Of a stretch of DNA of 64,000 nt, positions 37,072-49,000 are shown one piece after another. This DNA is from Breviolum minutum Mf 1.05b.01 (lineage: Eukaryota; Sar; Dinophyceae; Suessiales; Symbiodiniaceae), in assembly GCA_000507305.1 (NCBI GenBank), contig DF239028.1:186001-250000 (forward strand), in the 5' to 3' direction. How positions within the stretch are numbered: the stretch's first letter is position 1; each line of letters begins with the position of its first letter. Below the pieces are notes generated by a model. It was given only the letters and a program-made list of their open reading frames with translations, did not search any database and was not told where the DNA came from. The translations under genes were made by a program, and so were the position numbers.

Positions 37072-39611
37072 ATTGCCCATTCGACTGATCCACCGCCAGG
37101 AGAACTGGCTAAGCAAAGCCACAGCCAGCACCATTCGAAGTACACGAAGTACTTCTGTGGTGCCTCGGGGTTCAATGGGTTGCAGGGGTGCCAAGCATGC
37201 TCACATCAAAAGGTAGGAATGGCATCCGGAAGATAACTCCATATTATTCATCAAATGTGTATGTATGTATCATTATGTATCATTTCAATTCGTGTCAGTT
37301 GTATACTAATATATGTTTGCGTATAGATATACTCATTTTGAGTTTGAGGCTCTGAAACGTTCATGCCGACGGAGTTGGGGGAAGAGAATGCTCCTAATTT
37401 CACCCCAAAACTTCCCTAAAAACAGGGAAATCCCCTTATTTTAGGGAAATCTAGGTTGGTGAAATATTATACGCACAGGATCCATGTATGGTATATTTAA
37501 CCTACATGTAGTTGCTTTGTATAACTAAATGTAGGTAATATATACCACGAATGGATCCTATGGGATATGTTGGATCAGATGTCTACCATATACGTGACCT
37601 GTGACGTTGAAGGATTTGTTGGCGGACAAGACCTTTGCCGATGTTCCTTTGGCAGACTCTGACGGGGACCGTGGCCGAAGGATGCGTTTTTTTTCCTCAT
37701 GGTTTTTCTTATACTGTAAGAACAGCATTTTAGCCAATGATGACCAATGGAAATGACTACTTGTGTTTCATGTTTACTGTACTATGTTTACAATGCAAGA
37801 TAGATCTCCATGTAGTTCCTAGTCTTCAAATCTAGTCATAGATTTTGAACATTCCTTACAGTTCCCAAATGTCTAGTGTTAGCTAGGAGGTTTTGCTGAA
37901 AGTGATGCCTGCAACCAGCTCCAGATCTCCACCAACAGTGCTGGTGTTCCACCTTCTAAGTTGATGACGTCCTGACAAACAATATGGGTTACACCCCTGA
38001 AGATTGACACTGTTCACAATATTCATGAAGGTTTGGTTTAGGTCATTTTATGTCATTTTATGTCATTTTCATGGGTGATTTGTAGGTGAACCATGGTATC
38101 ATCTTCCAGGGTGTAAAGGAAGAGGATTACCACGTTGTGGACCCACTGGGCAAATGGGAGCTGCAACCAGTCGTTGGTTTTGTTCGAGAGAACCCCCGGA
38201 TGTCCAAACCACCGGAGAATCTCCAGCACTTAAAGAAAAACATAAGGCTCTACGAATCGTTGGTATGTGGTAGTATTTGTGGAAGGAGTTCTTTCGCATG
38301 TTTTTGTTTATATACACCCCTGATGTTTAACATAGACCCTGAAAAATGATGGTTGGAAGACTACTTTCCTTTTGGAATGGTGAGTTTTCAGGGGCTATGT
38401 TAAACTTTGGGAATGTATATATATATATATATAAGTATATATTTATATATGTTCATACGTATAGGATTTTCATGTGCGTGCTGTTTTCATGCATTTGGTA
38501 ACGGTGGACATCAGAAGCCTACCTGTAAGTAGATCCATACATCTTGGATATACACTTGAAGGGACTTGTCGACTGAAAACGTGCGAAATTCCACTTGCGG
38601 CAATTGGTTTCTATCATTTGTTTTTGGCAGCAGCATCCACCATCTTCCAGGCATCCACCCAAAAAAATATTCATTATGTATCCAGATGTATGGATATAGC
38701 ATCACCTGACACTACGTATATCACATGGTTGTTCCCCCATTTTTGTTGGTTTCCCGGTTTTTCAAATGGCACAAGCAGTGCCATGCCGCCGTTCGTGTCG
38801 ACCCAAGGACAAGTATGCCTCCAGATTGGCAGAGAGCGTGGAGAAAATGATCTGCGAAAAGCTACGCGACGAGGCGGCCATCTTAGCCAAGGCGACCGAT
38901 GGATGGGAACCCAAGGGGAAGTTGGTTGGAGGCCCCAGGGTTTGCAAGCTGCAAAAATGCCGAGAAGTTGTTGGAGGTTGATTCGTATCGAAATAGCTTC
39001 AGTTATGACAGCTCACTGCTGTGAATTTGTTTGGTTTTTCTAATTGATTATGATTCTGATTGATCAGTGACTTGATGTGTTGTTCAATGTCAAACATGGA
39101 ACTGGCACTTGAGGAAGAGTTGGCTTCCAGCGAATGACATGTTCCAAACAAAAACTTGGATGGAGTTTGCCAACTCCTTGGATCCGATGATCTCATTGGA
39201 AAAAGTTCTGTGTGAGAATCCTCCCTAACAAGACTGTAGTTTGCCCCAAAAATGGTTCACATTTTTTAGGTTGGCAATCATGCTCATTTACAAGGTGAAG
39301 GTTCACTAAACTTGCAGTTGCAAGGTGTTCGTTTGAAGTATTTTCCTCACAGTAGTAACCTAATCACTTGAACTTGCCAATCCTGCAAAATTATACCAAG
39401 ACAGAGGATACAAAATGATGAAATGGATTGAAATGGTTTCAGCTTGCTGCTAGGTTTCGGCCATAGGATCCATAGGACCTATAGGAGGACCACCCACGTA
39501 GCCGTGCAGGCAAAGAAACATTTCCAACGTGGGAATTTGATTGTTGTCCTCGTGTCCATCGAGCGTATTGACATGCGCAAGATGTTAGAGACTCTTGGAG
39601 TGGAAAAGTGA
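37072..39611 (+). CDS. Gene E: multi-exon model, unknown protein
   Basis: Proposed exons: 37072-37212 (TKYFCGASGFNGLQGCQACS, donor AAAAG|GTAGG), 37613-37680 or a little further with a non-GT donor (DLLADKTFADVPLADSDGDR), 37903-37953 (DACNQLQISTNSAG), 38110-38262 (GVKEEDYHVVDPLGKWELQP, donor TTG|GTATG), 38808-38976 (SRLAESVEKMICEKLRDEAA), 39131-39211 or 39204 (MFQTKTWMEFANSLDPMISL), 39510-39611 (RGNLIVVLVSIERIDMRKML, stop TGA 39609-39611). Phases can be made consistent throughout, but the second donor is non-canonical and unproven. The acceptor of the 38110 exon lies inside a MITE terminus. The Cys-rich first exon could bind metal, but no family is recognised. Confidence 0.55.
37480..37562. 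repeat. Family B palindrome
   Basis: GGATCCATGTATGGTATATT and AGGTAATATATACCACGAATGGATCC form the arms. It lies in a gene E intron. Confidence 0.8.
37988..38117. repeat. Family C palindrome contributing a splice acceptor
   Basis: The left end is TTACACCCCTGAAGATTGAC and the right end ATCATCTTCCAGGGTGTAAA. The AG at 38108-38109 inside the right terminus is the acceptor for the gene E exon 38110-38262, so the first codons (Gly-Val-Lys) come from the repeat. Confidence 0.72.
38317..38412. repeat. Family C palindrome
   Basis: TACACCCCTGATGTTTAACA at the left and GGGGCTATGTTAAACTTTGG at the right around GACTACTTTCCTTTTGGAAT. Confidence 0.85.
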
Positions 39612-40300
39612 CCGATTGGTGGACGGGGATGTTTCCCAATGTTTCCCTGTTTTTTGACTATAGTGGCATGCTACGACCAGCATGAGTATAGACTTGTGTT
39701 TTGATCCTATTAGTTGTAAACTACAGTGACAGGCTATGTGTACTTGTTTATTTGGTATATATATTTGTTTTTCCATTTATTCACTGAATCAATGTATTTG
39801 TATGAATATATTTATATATACGTCATATGACAGGATTTCCCCAATTCGCTTCGAAAAGTCCCAAGCAGTCACCATTTGCTTATCGATGGGTCCTCAGATT
39901 TTCTCTTCCTTTTTTCCCGCTCCGAAAGCTGGTGGGGTCCAATATTCAATATATGATAATATATGTGAGATGCGGGGAAAATGTCTTTCACTTCCTGCTA
40001 GTGGATATACTTACAAAAGTTTAGCAGTTTAGTCACCATGATGTTTGATGTTGGTGGCTTATTATTCAAGGAATCTTCCATGAAAGGAGATGGGTCCGTT
40101 TCAAATCTAGAATGGTAAACCACCAACCTTACCCAACATGTTTTTTTTGCAACTCCAAATCTACCCATCTTATAACTTATAACCATCAATTTGAAATAAC
40201 ATCATTTTGTATCATTTTGTTACATTGAATGCATGTGGTAGCCCTTAACCCTCCATCTCATACCCTCCCCAACCCTACCTCCCACGAAAAGTTGGGCCGC
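39612..40300. other. No convincing gene
   Basis: AT-rich spacer after gene E. Only weak short ORFs were seen. Confidence 0.5.
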
Positions 40301-40418
40301 CAAAACCTTCGGCGATTTCAGGTTAAAAGGCGAATCACATCGGCTCCGGCGAGTGGATGTGATCATGCGCCACTTGGAATGATGGGGGCAGGATGTATGT
40401 TGACTGATTGAGTTTGAT

Positions 40419-40529
40419 GTACCCTCCCTGAAACTAACGTAGCACCTGAAAATGGATGCTTGCAATACTAGGCCCTCCTTTTTGGGAGGGCCTATTTTTA
40501 GGGGCGAACTGTTAGTTTCAGCGAGTGTA
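40419..40529. repeat. Family C palindrome
   Basis: TACCCTCCCTGAAACTAACG at the left and CTGTTAGTTTCAGCGAGTGTA at the right. The centre is the perfect inverted pair GGCCCTCC and GGAGGGCC. Confidence 0.88.
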
Positions 40530-40714
40530 TCCATGCACTATCTTTTTTGGTCTTTATCTTGAGAAAGAGAGAATAACACGATCCTTACTATACAACTGAA
40601 TCTACAGGTCACATCACTTTGAAACAAGGTGAGCAGAGTCATCTTCCCGAAATGGCCTTGTTCCAGATCGGCAACATACTATGTTTTGTTGAATTTATTT
40701 TTTACCATGAACAG

Positions 40715-40852
40715 GTCGGAAATCACAAGCTAATCTTTAATGAACAATCATCAATATGTGATGAGTGTGTGTTTGCTCATTGTGCTCACCATTTGTTGGA
40801 AGGCTTCACGGTGCCATCTGAGGTTTCATGCGCTTCGTGCCCGTGCCATTGA
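40715..40852 (+). CDS. Possible terminal exon, Cys/His-rich
   Basis: After the acceptor CATGAACAG| the frame is open to TGA at 40850-40852. It contains CDECVFAHCAHHLLEG and ends ASCPCH. The Cys and His clustering hints at metal binding, but the spacing fits no family I know. Confidence 0.38.
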   Translation, partial: VGNHKLIFNEQSSICDECVFAHCAHHLLEGFTVPSEVSCASCPCH

Positions 40853-41407
40853 AGTACGACTTTGAAGAAGTGCTTCTTGCACAGTTCTGCACCTCGGTTT
40901 TTATAGCAAGAACCGAACCTGCCTTTGCCCCAAGGTTGATGGGAAAATGTGAGTTGGGATTCTACCCAAATTTGCAGTTAAAAGTATGGTAAAAAAACAA
41001 TCATCCATGTCAATTTTGCAAAAGGCCGATGGCTTCTAGACAGTTCCTGGGTGCTTCCTATAGAAACAGATGGGGATGTTGACGCCCGCCCCAAAAAAAT
41101 GCCATTCGAGCCACTTACAGTTGCAAAAAGCAACAAGACAAACTGTATCGCTTTGTGGCTGTTCCTTTGTCAAAACACATTAATCAACCCAGCAACATGA
41201 TCCGCAATGACTGAAACACTACACTACATAGAACTATGCGTTCAAATGCAAGACAGAATCATTGACTTGGTCTTTTTCTTAAATGTTTGTTTTGGTAGTC
41301 CATGATCAGAAACTTCCCCGATATCATGCGACTTTCTGGTGTAAAGATCAACAATGTAACAAGGAAACACCACAAATTGACTCAGTCAAGGTTACCCGCT
41401 TAGGAAC

Positions 41408-41428
41408 AGCCATAATTATTGGCTCAAG
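41408..41428 (+). other. Relic dinoflagellate spliced-leader sequence
   Basis: The segment starts AGCCAT and ends TTGGCTCAAG. It matches the 3' part of DinoSL (TAGCCATTTTGGCTCAAG) except for a small insertion after AGCCAT. It lies 59 bases upstream of the peroxidase ATG, where trans-splicing would have joined leader to mRNA. A genomic copy in this place is the signature of an mRNA that was trans-spliced, reverse-transcribed and re-inserted. Confidence 0.75.
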
Positions 41429-41487
41429 TCCTTCAGGCTTCAGTAGCAGTTACAGTATTTCGAAAGGACCTTCCAAGTGTTGTCAGC

Positions 41488-42285
41488 ATGGCGTTGGTGA
41501 AGTCCGGTTCGCGCAGCAAGGAGGAACTGGAGAAGTTTGCGTGCGACGAGGCCGAGGCTCCAGCTGCATCTCCCGAAGTTGATGGTAGGGAGGCAGCAAG
41601 GCAGCTGGGTCGAACAATCATGTCCTGCTTTGGTTTTGGACAAGAGAAGCCCAAGGTTGCCACCGAGACCTTTCATGAGCTTACAGCACGCATGAACTCG
41701 GGGGAGGCGGTGAAATTCGACATGTTCAAGGGCAAGGTGTTGATGGTGGTGAACGTAGCTACAGAATGAGGTTTGACGAAACAGAACTACGCTGAACTTG
41801 CTGACATTTGCTCTGATCTGAAAGATGAGCCTTTCGAAGTGCTTGCCTTCCCTTGCAATCAGTTTGGAAAGCAGGAGAAGGGGAACAGTGAACAGATTGG
41901 CGACTTCATTACAGGCAAATTGACAGATTCAAACTTTTCCATCTTCGAGAAGTGCCACGTGAACGGTCGTCACACACACCCCGTGTGGCATTTCTGCAGG
42001 TACAATGCCGACATGACGCGAAATCGACGACAAATGTTTGTGATTCCTTGGAACTTCGCCAAGTTCATCATTGACAAGGAGGGTCGCGTATTCAAGTACT
42101 ACTCCCCGAAGGTGCCTCCTTCGCAAATTAAGCCAGACATACAGGCTCTCTTGGCGAACACCGTGAAGGCCGCACCTTCCCAACCGCGGACCATTAAGCC
42201 AGAGGACGCGCCTCCAGGCTTCCTCAGTAGCAGCAAAGCCGTAGAGAGAAAAGTTTCCTCTACAGGCACAACCTTGTTTTTATAG
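41488..42285 (+). CDS. Glutathione peroxidase, probable selenoprotein (in-frame TGA = Sec)
   Basis: Glutathione peroxidases reduce hydrogen peroxide and lipid hydroperoxides with thiols. From ATG 41488 to TAG 42283-42285 the frame gives 265 residues, interrupted only by TGA at 41767-41769 (residue 94). The flanks are VVNVATE-(TGA)-GLTKQNYAEL, the exact place of the catalytic Cys or Sec. The other catalytic residues are present: Gln 125 in FPCNQFG, and Trp 188 and Asn 189 in IPWNFAKF. The absence of other lesions over 265 codons argues for Sec recoding, not decay. There is no long dimerisation loop, as in monomeric phospholipid-hydroperoxide types. An N-terminal extension of about 55 residues is poorly conserved. 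The gene is intronless and preceded by a DinoSL relic, so it looks like an mRNA-derived copy. I could not identify a SECIS element by eye in the 3' flank. A nonsense mutation of a Cys codon is the alternative. Confidence 0.9.
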
Positions 42286-43060
42286 CTTATAGGCTTAAAA
42301 GCAGGAACCTAGGACTGGACCCGGGCCTGATTTCCAAACGGTAATCGGATGTAATCGGCTCCAGATCCTCCGAATATTTTCCAACATTGGAGTTTCAGTT
42401 ACTCCTTGCAAAGGCAGCCAAGGAAATGCAATCCACGACTCATCCACCAGGTAAGTGATCTGAGCAGTTGACATGCTGCATACCCCAGAAGTGGCCAAAA
42501 GGTGCTATTCGTTGAGGCCCTTGTGCCTCCTATGAACACCAGTAGTAGAATATGAATATATCAAGAAAAGGTGTGCTTTTATGATCCTCTAAATTTGGCC
42601 ACTGGTTTGGGGAGTGAGTTTTATACTGCACTTCTTGCATGCATTGCTGTTGGCTCAGTGAGAACCCTGGCTGGATGAAATCATGCATCGAATTGGTTTG
42701 TCTGAGATGCTCCAAGTCTTTTGCAAGAAAAAAATGCTTGAATTAGCCACCTCCAAACAGAAAGATTCCTCTGACTCAGACCCTCGGTATATGGTAGGTA
42801 TGTTTGGCCTCACTAGAATTCTCTAGATATATGCTTTACGAGTTGATCATTCACGTTGGTCCATGGCATAGAAATTGTTTTGCAAGAAATTGCTCCTAAT
42901 TACATAAGCCACTAAACTACCACCATTCACCAGGTACACTCATGATAAAGTGACATATGTGACATACCAACGGAAAATCCATAGTTTGTAGATGGAGTTC
43001 CTACATCAAACAACGTGGGCTTTCCAATTGCCATGTTGAGTCCGTTGAACAAAGGGTAGC
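42286..43060 (+). other. 3' flank of the peroxidase gene; no gene seen
   Basis: This stretch should contain the 3' UTR and, if the TGA is recoded, a SECIS hairpin. A small GCAG/CTGC hairpin follows GTGA near 42452-42475, but no matching 3' GA pair is evident. No other coding segment is supported. Confidence 0.4.
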
Positions 43061-43081
43061 TGGTCCCTGCCTCATTCCAAG

Positions 43082-43230
43082 GTCGGAATATGATCGGGAA
43101 TGTACCTTCACAACTGACCCGTCAGATGTGCGAGATTGGCGGTGTCAACGTGGATGTGGAGGCTAAGAGTAAAGAACAACAAGCAGATTATTTGTTGGAA
43201 GCGATGCGTCAACTGGATGAAGAGACTTGA
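43082..43230 (+). CDS. Probable exon, unknown protein
   Basis: After CATTCCAAG| the frame runs to TGA 43228-43230. It contains VNVDVEAKSKEQQADYLLEA and ends MRQLDEET. The charged, helix-like composition is coding in style. A donor-like GAA|GTAAGG follows the stop by two bases. The 43136-43510 ORF overlaps in another frame and looks less like protein. No family is recognised. Confidence 0.5.
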
Positions 43231-43554
43231 AGTAAGGAATGAAAATAAAAGCCATGCAGTTTTGGGGTTGGGGGAAATCCATGGATATGCTGCTAATATA
43301 GGTTCGGATGGATTGAAACAATTGCTTAGCTTCACCTTCGACTTGGGGAAGTTTTGTTTTTGTTTTACTACTTTGACGATTTTTGTCAACTGGCTTGAAA
43401 CAGCCGTGGTATGCCGAGAGGGAAAGAAAGTCTGGTTTTGGAAATGTTGGAGTGGGCATTCGTTGAGGTCTCTTGGATGTGGGAAAATGTGTCTCATATT
43501 TGAACTCTGAGAATGGCAAGATGCAAGTTGAGCACCAAGCAAACACTGGTTGGT

Positions 43555-43576
43555 TGATATATATATATATATATGT
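43555..43576. repeat. AT microsatellite
   Basis: About ten TA units. Confidence 0.8.
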
Positions 43577-43887
43577 ATAGTGGATTATGCGCTCCCCTTA
43601 CATAACGTATTGTCATAGACCCTTTTGGGTGTCTCTTGAAATGCCTACTAGCCAACCAGTATTTATGAGATTTTATGAGATCCTTCATAGATGGGGACCT
43701 TGCGAGGACAAAGGACTTGTGAATTGTAGCCGGTTCAGGTCCCTGTATGATACAGATCACATGTACATCTTGTACCGAGTACTATGAGCGGTTGATTCCA
43801 CTCAATTGTCAAATTCATCCAATCTATTTGATTTATTTTGCAGGTAAGGAAGGATAATCTCCAAGAGCTAAAAATCCTTCAGACATA

Positions 43888-43982
43888 GGATCCATGTATG
43901 GTATATAAATTAAATTTACCTCTCTACATTTACCACAAAAATTGAGCCATTCATGTAGGTAAATATACCAGTCCCATGGATG
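43888..43982. repeat. Family B palindrome
   Basis: GGATCCATGTATGGTATATA at the left and TGTAGGTAAATATACCAGTC at the right. Confidence 0.82.
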
Positions 43983-44009
43983 GCATGGGTCATAACATGT
44001 CATGGTTAG

Positions 44010-45563
44010 GGTCGCATTGGGATCTCTTCTCCGTGGAGCTTTTGTCAAAATCGCCCAAGGAAGATATCCAGGACGCGAAGAACCGAAGAAGCTATGCCTT
44101 TGGAGGAGATGAAGTATGGCCCTTCTTTTGTGGATATGGTCATGCAAAAGTACGCCATGTACCAACTACAGCCTGCTATCCAAGGCTGATTGGGTATGGT
44201 TGATGGTGTTCTTACCTGCTGGCTGGTGGTTGATGATGATGATGGTGACGATACGGAGTGAGAATGTCCATAAGCCTAGAGATTGAATTTCTGTAATTGA
44301 AAAACATTATGAACATGTCAATATGAACTTCTCCAAGTTGGTGGATTATCATGGGTATGGTTATGATATATGCGTACATCAGCTTTGACCTGATGTACAG
44401 GAGCTTCTTTTGAAATGATGCGGGGGTCCCCTCAATAAATAGCTAGAGCAAGCCTGTGTGATCTATTCAGTGTATATGCTTTGAACTGTTTTTGTTGTTT
44501 GTAGATAGTAGATCTATGGTTGCGGTAGTGGTGAATGATGGAGATGCTCCACTACCCAGGATGCCAGTAGAAGATTAGGTCTGAACATGTGATTATCCCG
44601 GTATCATTGTTAGCAGATAGCGTGGGCATCCCCAGATTCATCAAGAGGATTCTATTGCAAACTGGCTTTTGCGCGAAAGTGTTCCATCCTAGAAATCCAA
44701 TCACATTCACCCCCAGTACTCTCTTACCATTGGGTTTCAAAACCATGGGTTTTTACACTTTCCCAAAGATTTAAACATAGAACATATAGTAACCTTTTCA
44801 AATGATGGTACCTGGGACCCGGTGATTTCCACCCGGCCTTCAAACCGGGGGTGTCTGAAAAACGCCATCGGCGCTCCGGCAGGCAGGTGACTTGCAGCAT
44901 CGCTCCCGTTGCTGATCGTGACTGAGAGACGGTGGCTTTGGAAAAAAGATGTGAAATTCGCGCCAATCAAACAGGAAAATACGAACTGAGTAGAAAAGCT
45001 ATTAATTTATATGAAGTTGTAATGTTTTTAGATTTGAAGGCATCCCAATGCCATGATTGCATGATGATGAATGTAATTGTCATTGTTGATCGGCTGGTGT
45101 TGTTTCAAATGGCAGCATTCACAACGTTATTGATCACGTGGGCGCACTGTCCAGATATCCCGTGTTGTGAAAGGGGCCATCGATGTTGTTTCATGTTGAC
45201 CTCGTACTGTGCTATGCTCTACCCGGTTAGAAATCAAGATGTTGCTTGCTTGGGATGAGGATTGGTCAGAAATACACAATAGAACATCTCCATAACTGTT
45301 AAGAGTAAAGAGGTTTCATCGCAAATCGACTGATTACACATTGTTGCAAGTCCATGTTGACGCATGTCGGACATGCCCTACTCTGTTGATGGAGAGACTA
45401 GGGGTGATTTGCCCGAGCACAGGGAGCAAAGGCTTAGGGAGGTTCATGCAAGGTTGGCCTGACACACAAATTTGAGGAAACACCGCCTCCCCTAGCCTAA
45501 CCATTGCATTATGACGGGAATGAATCGTGTGAAGTTCAAAAATGACTGGCTATGTTGTGTGGT

Positions 45564-45610
<47 letters not shown>

Positions 45611-45709
45611 GTGTTGTTGTTGTTGTTGTTGTTGTTGTTGTGGTTGTGGTTGTGGTTGTGGTTGTGGTTGTGGTTGTGGTAGTGGTTGTGGTTGTGGTTG
45701 TGGTTGTGG

Positions 45710-45743
<34 letters not shown>

Positions 45744-45745
45744 GG

Positions 45746-45776
<31 letters not shown>

Positions 45777-45967
45777 GGTTGTGGTTTGTGGTTTGTGGTT
45801 TTTGGTTGTGGTTNTGTTGCTGTTGTCGTGTTGTCTGTTGCTGTTGCTGTTGTGTTGTCGTTGGTGTTGTTGTTGTTGTTGTTGTTGTTGTTGTGGTTGT
45901 AGGTTGTGGTTGTGGTTGTGGTTTGTGGTTGTGGTAGTGTGTGTGTGTGTTGTGGTTGTGGTTGTGG

Positions 45968-46001
<34 letters not shown>

Positions 46002-46003
46002 GG

Positions 46004-46034
<31 letters not shown>

Positions 46035-49000
46035 GGTTGTGGTTGTGGTTGTGGTTTTGGTTGTGGTTGTGGTTGTTGTCAGTTGTTGTTTGTGGTTGTT
46101 GTTGCACATGTTGGTTGGAACCCCATTTGCTCTTCCATATTTTGTTATTCTTTTTGTCTAATAGGCTTCATGTATATAATGAGTATGTAGAGCACACACA
46201 CACAAACACACACATAATTGATAGAAATAAGCCATGATATACCCTACATTTGTGGGACAGATTGATGGCGCTCGAGAAGGAGAGAGAGAGAGAGAGAGAG
46301 AGATACCTTGGGTGTGGCCCCTTCCCAGTAACAGTGGCAAATAAAGGTTTATAGGGATTCCCGACTAAAAATGTAATAATCCTGGTGATCACTGTTACTG
46401 GGAAGGGGCCATACCCAAGAGATACCCTACATTTCCACCTGCATGTGGGAACTCACATGTTCCTTGTCGCCTCCACGGTCTCGTCATATCCCATACCATC
46501 CATGGGAACGGTGGATTTTTTATGCTGAATGTAGGTAAATAGGCCAGTCCCATAGATGGCGTGGGTCTCATTACAGGTAATATCATCCATTATTTACAGG
46601 GTTTTATACATCTCAGGTGGTTGTTTGGGATTTCTTCCATCAACAGTATGGTTGTCTCAATTCTTGAACCTCCCGAAGTGTTGCACAATTCGATCGCTTC
46701 CTTCGTCTCACTGTTTCGATCTGTCAATCTGGCGGTTCCAAGCTGGTGAGAGGCGGATCAAAAGATGTGTGTTTTTTTTTGTTGACATCAGTGGTTTCAG
46801 TGGGACATTCATGCCCAAAAAAGTTGCTATAAATTCATGAGTAAGGAAGAAAATCTTTGAAATTATATCTCAGGAAAATCCAGGTTGGTGAAATCTGACA
46901 TAGCAGTTTACCCTCACATGTGCAGTGTCAAAGTTGATGATGAAAGATGTTGTGCCTCAAAACCGTGATTTTGCCTCAAAATCTTGATTTTGATATACGA
47001 GGAGCGATTAAAAGTGCTCGGGATGATGTATTTACAGACTAAATGGAAAGGCAAAGGGCTTAAGAATCCCCAAATCACCATAGTTAAGAAAGCAACGCAT
47101 TGCGAGTGATTATTGTTATTGAGGTACGGAAGTTTGATGATACATGTTTATACATTTGCATTCTGGTTGCCTACATTTCCATTTGCGAGTATTCAGAGCA
47201 TCCATAGCATAGTGTGAAGGGATGTTAGTTCTAGGCAGGATTTCATTGAACATTACCATTTGCCAATTATTGCTTGATATATACTTATTCCATCTTATTC
47301 CTTATAACCTCATGAAAATATTAAAATATCCTGCCACACTTCAATCACTACCAGGCATCCTGGCAGTGATACTGCCCCCATCTAGAGTTGCAGATCTAGA
47401 AGCCAGTATGCCATGTTTCTGATACCTAGATCTCAGAGACCGTCAAGACATCTTGAACGTTGAACTTTGTGCCTCACAAGCATGTCAAATGAATCCAAAT
47501 GACTCACGACTTTACCATAGGGTTGCATAAGAATTGCATGACGCCCACTCCTCCACTGCCGATGTGTTGTGGCAAATCGTTACCCTTTCTCCCATGATGG
47601 AAGTGAAAAATGGGTCCCTCAAATAGGATCGTTTCCTTTCATTTGGGGTGGGTTTTCCACTGAACCATGATTATCTAGGTGGTGGTTTCAAATAAATCCA
47701 GTTTGACGAGCATATTTTTCAAATGGGTTCGGTTGGTTCAACCACCAACCAGATATGGGAGAAAGGGTCCCTCAACTTGTTCAGCTGCTTTGGCCAAGGT
47801 TCAGACTCAGATAGCTCTAGGAGCCTTGGACGCTTGGCTTGGACCACTGCGAGCCGCGATCTAAAAACCCACAAAATTACACGCATGAGGTAAGATCAAT
47901 TAGATCAGGTGTTTTTTTTTCCGATTTCCATGGTTTGTTGCTGAGACTTGAGTTTCATGATCTCTTTGGGCACATGTTTTTGTTGCTGCCTTTATTTGTT
48001 CTAAACATATACCTATGTGTCCGTGTGTGTCTCCAATTGGGGCCAATAGTTTGTTGTTTTTTCATTGAGAGTTATGATCTCAAGATGCTTTTGGGTGTTT
48101 GTAACTTTGAGGCAAGCCAATATTAGGTCCTTGGTGGTGGTTTCAAATATTTTTCATTTTCACCCCTACTTGAGGACATGATCTAATTTGACTAATGTTT
48201 TTGAATTGGGTTGGTTCAACCACCAAGTAGAAGCCCTAAGAGCTACTTTTCTTTTAAAGGAACACAAGCTGGAACTTCGATGACGTGGTTTCACTCAGGT
48301 CATTCCGAATCATCACAAAAACACAGCGAAGATCACTGGAGGTGGGACAACCAGCGCGGAGGTCAAGGATGAGGGGAACATGTACCGATCACAACCCAAA
48401 CAAAGAGGAAAAAGGTTGCCAGCGAATTCAGTACATTTCTTGAATATAAATTCTCACCATACATTGCTTATGAAATCATAAGTCATTACCACTTACCCTT
48501 GGACCCCAAAAACCATGAAAAAATGAAGGTTTTAAACTCCCCAATATATGGGTTATAACCATTTATAACCCCTAAAGATTCAGGAAACGTGGGTTCCCAT
48601 GGTACTTTGAATCATTGAAAGCTTGGGAATTTGTTGCCCCTCCCAGGCCCTCAGATCGACAAGATACCCTTGCGACACAGCACCTTGGCCCTTGGAAAAA
48701 AACACACCTCGTTGTCATTATCGCTCCGAAAAAGGGTGGAAGGCGTCCAATGTTTTTTTTTGGATTTAGTATGATTTAGTAACAATGAGCTTAAATGAGA
48801 AGTTTGAAAACATCTTTGTGTTTAGTCTGCTTTTTGCAGGATGTTCTATCAACACGTCAAGTCAGAAAAAGGTGGAACCTTTGGTGGTTTTTTTTCAGCT
48901 CTGCCACTCATCGGGCCATCATCAGCCATCATGATCCAACTTGAGACTTGCAAGCTGCTAAGTCAAAATCAGACACCGATTCCCGAGTCAATGGTGAAAT

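Noticed and set aside
43136..43542. Overlapping plus and minus ORFs of 124-144 codons
   Set aside because: Shadow the coding-like 43082-43230 frame; their residues are Trp/Cys/Phe-rich and not protein-like.
45492..46190. Long ORFs on both strands (poly-Val, poly-Cys, poly-Thr, poly-Asn/His)
   Set aside because: They are all translations of one trinucleotide-type simple repeat without stops in any frame, not genes.
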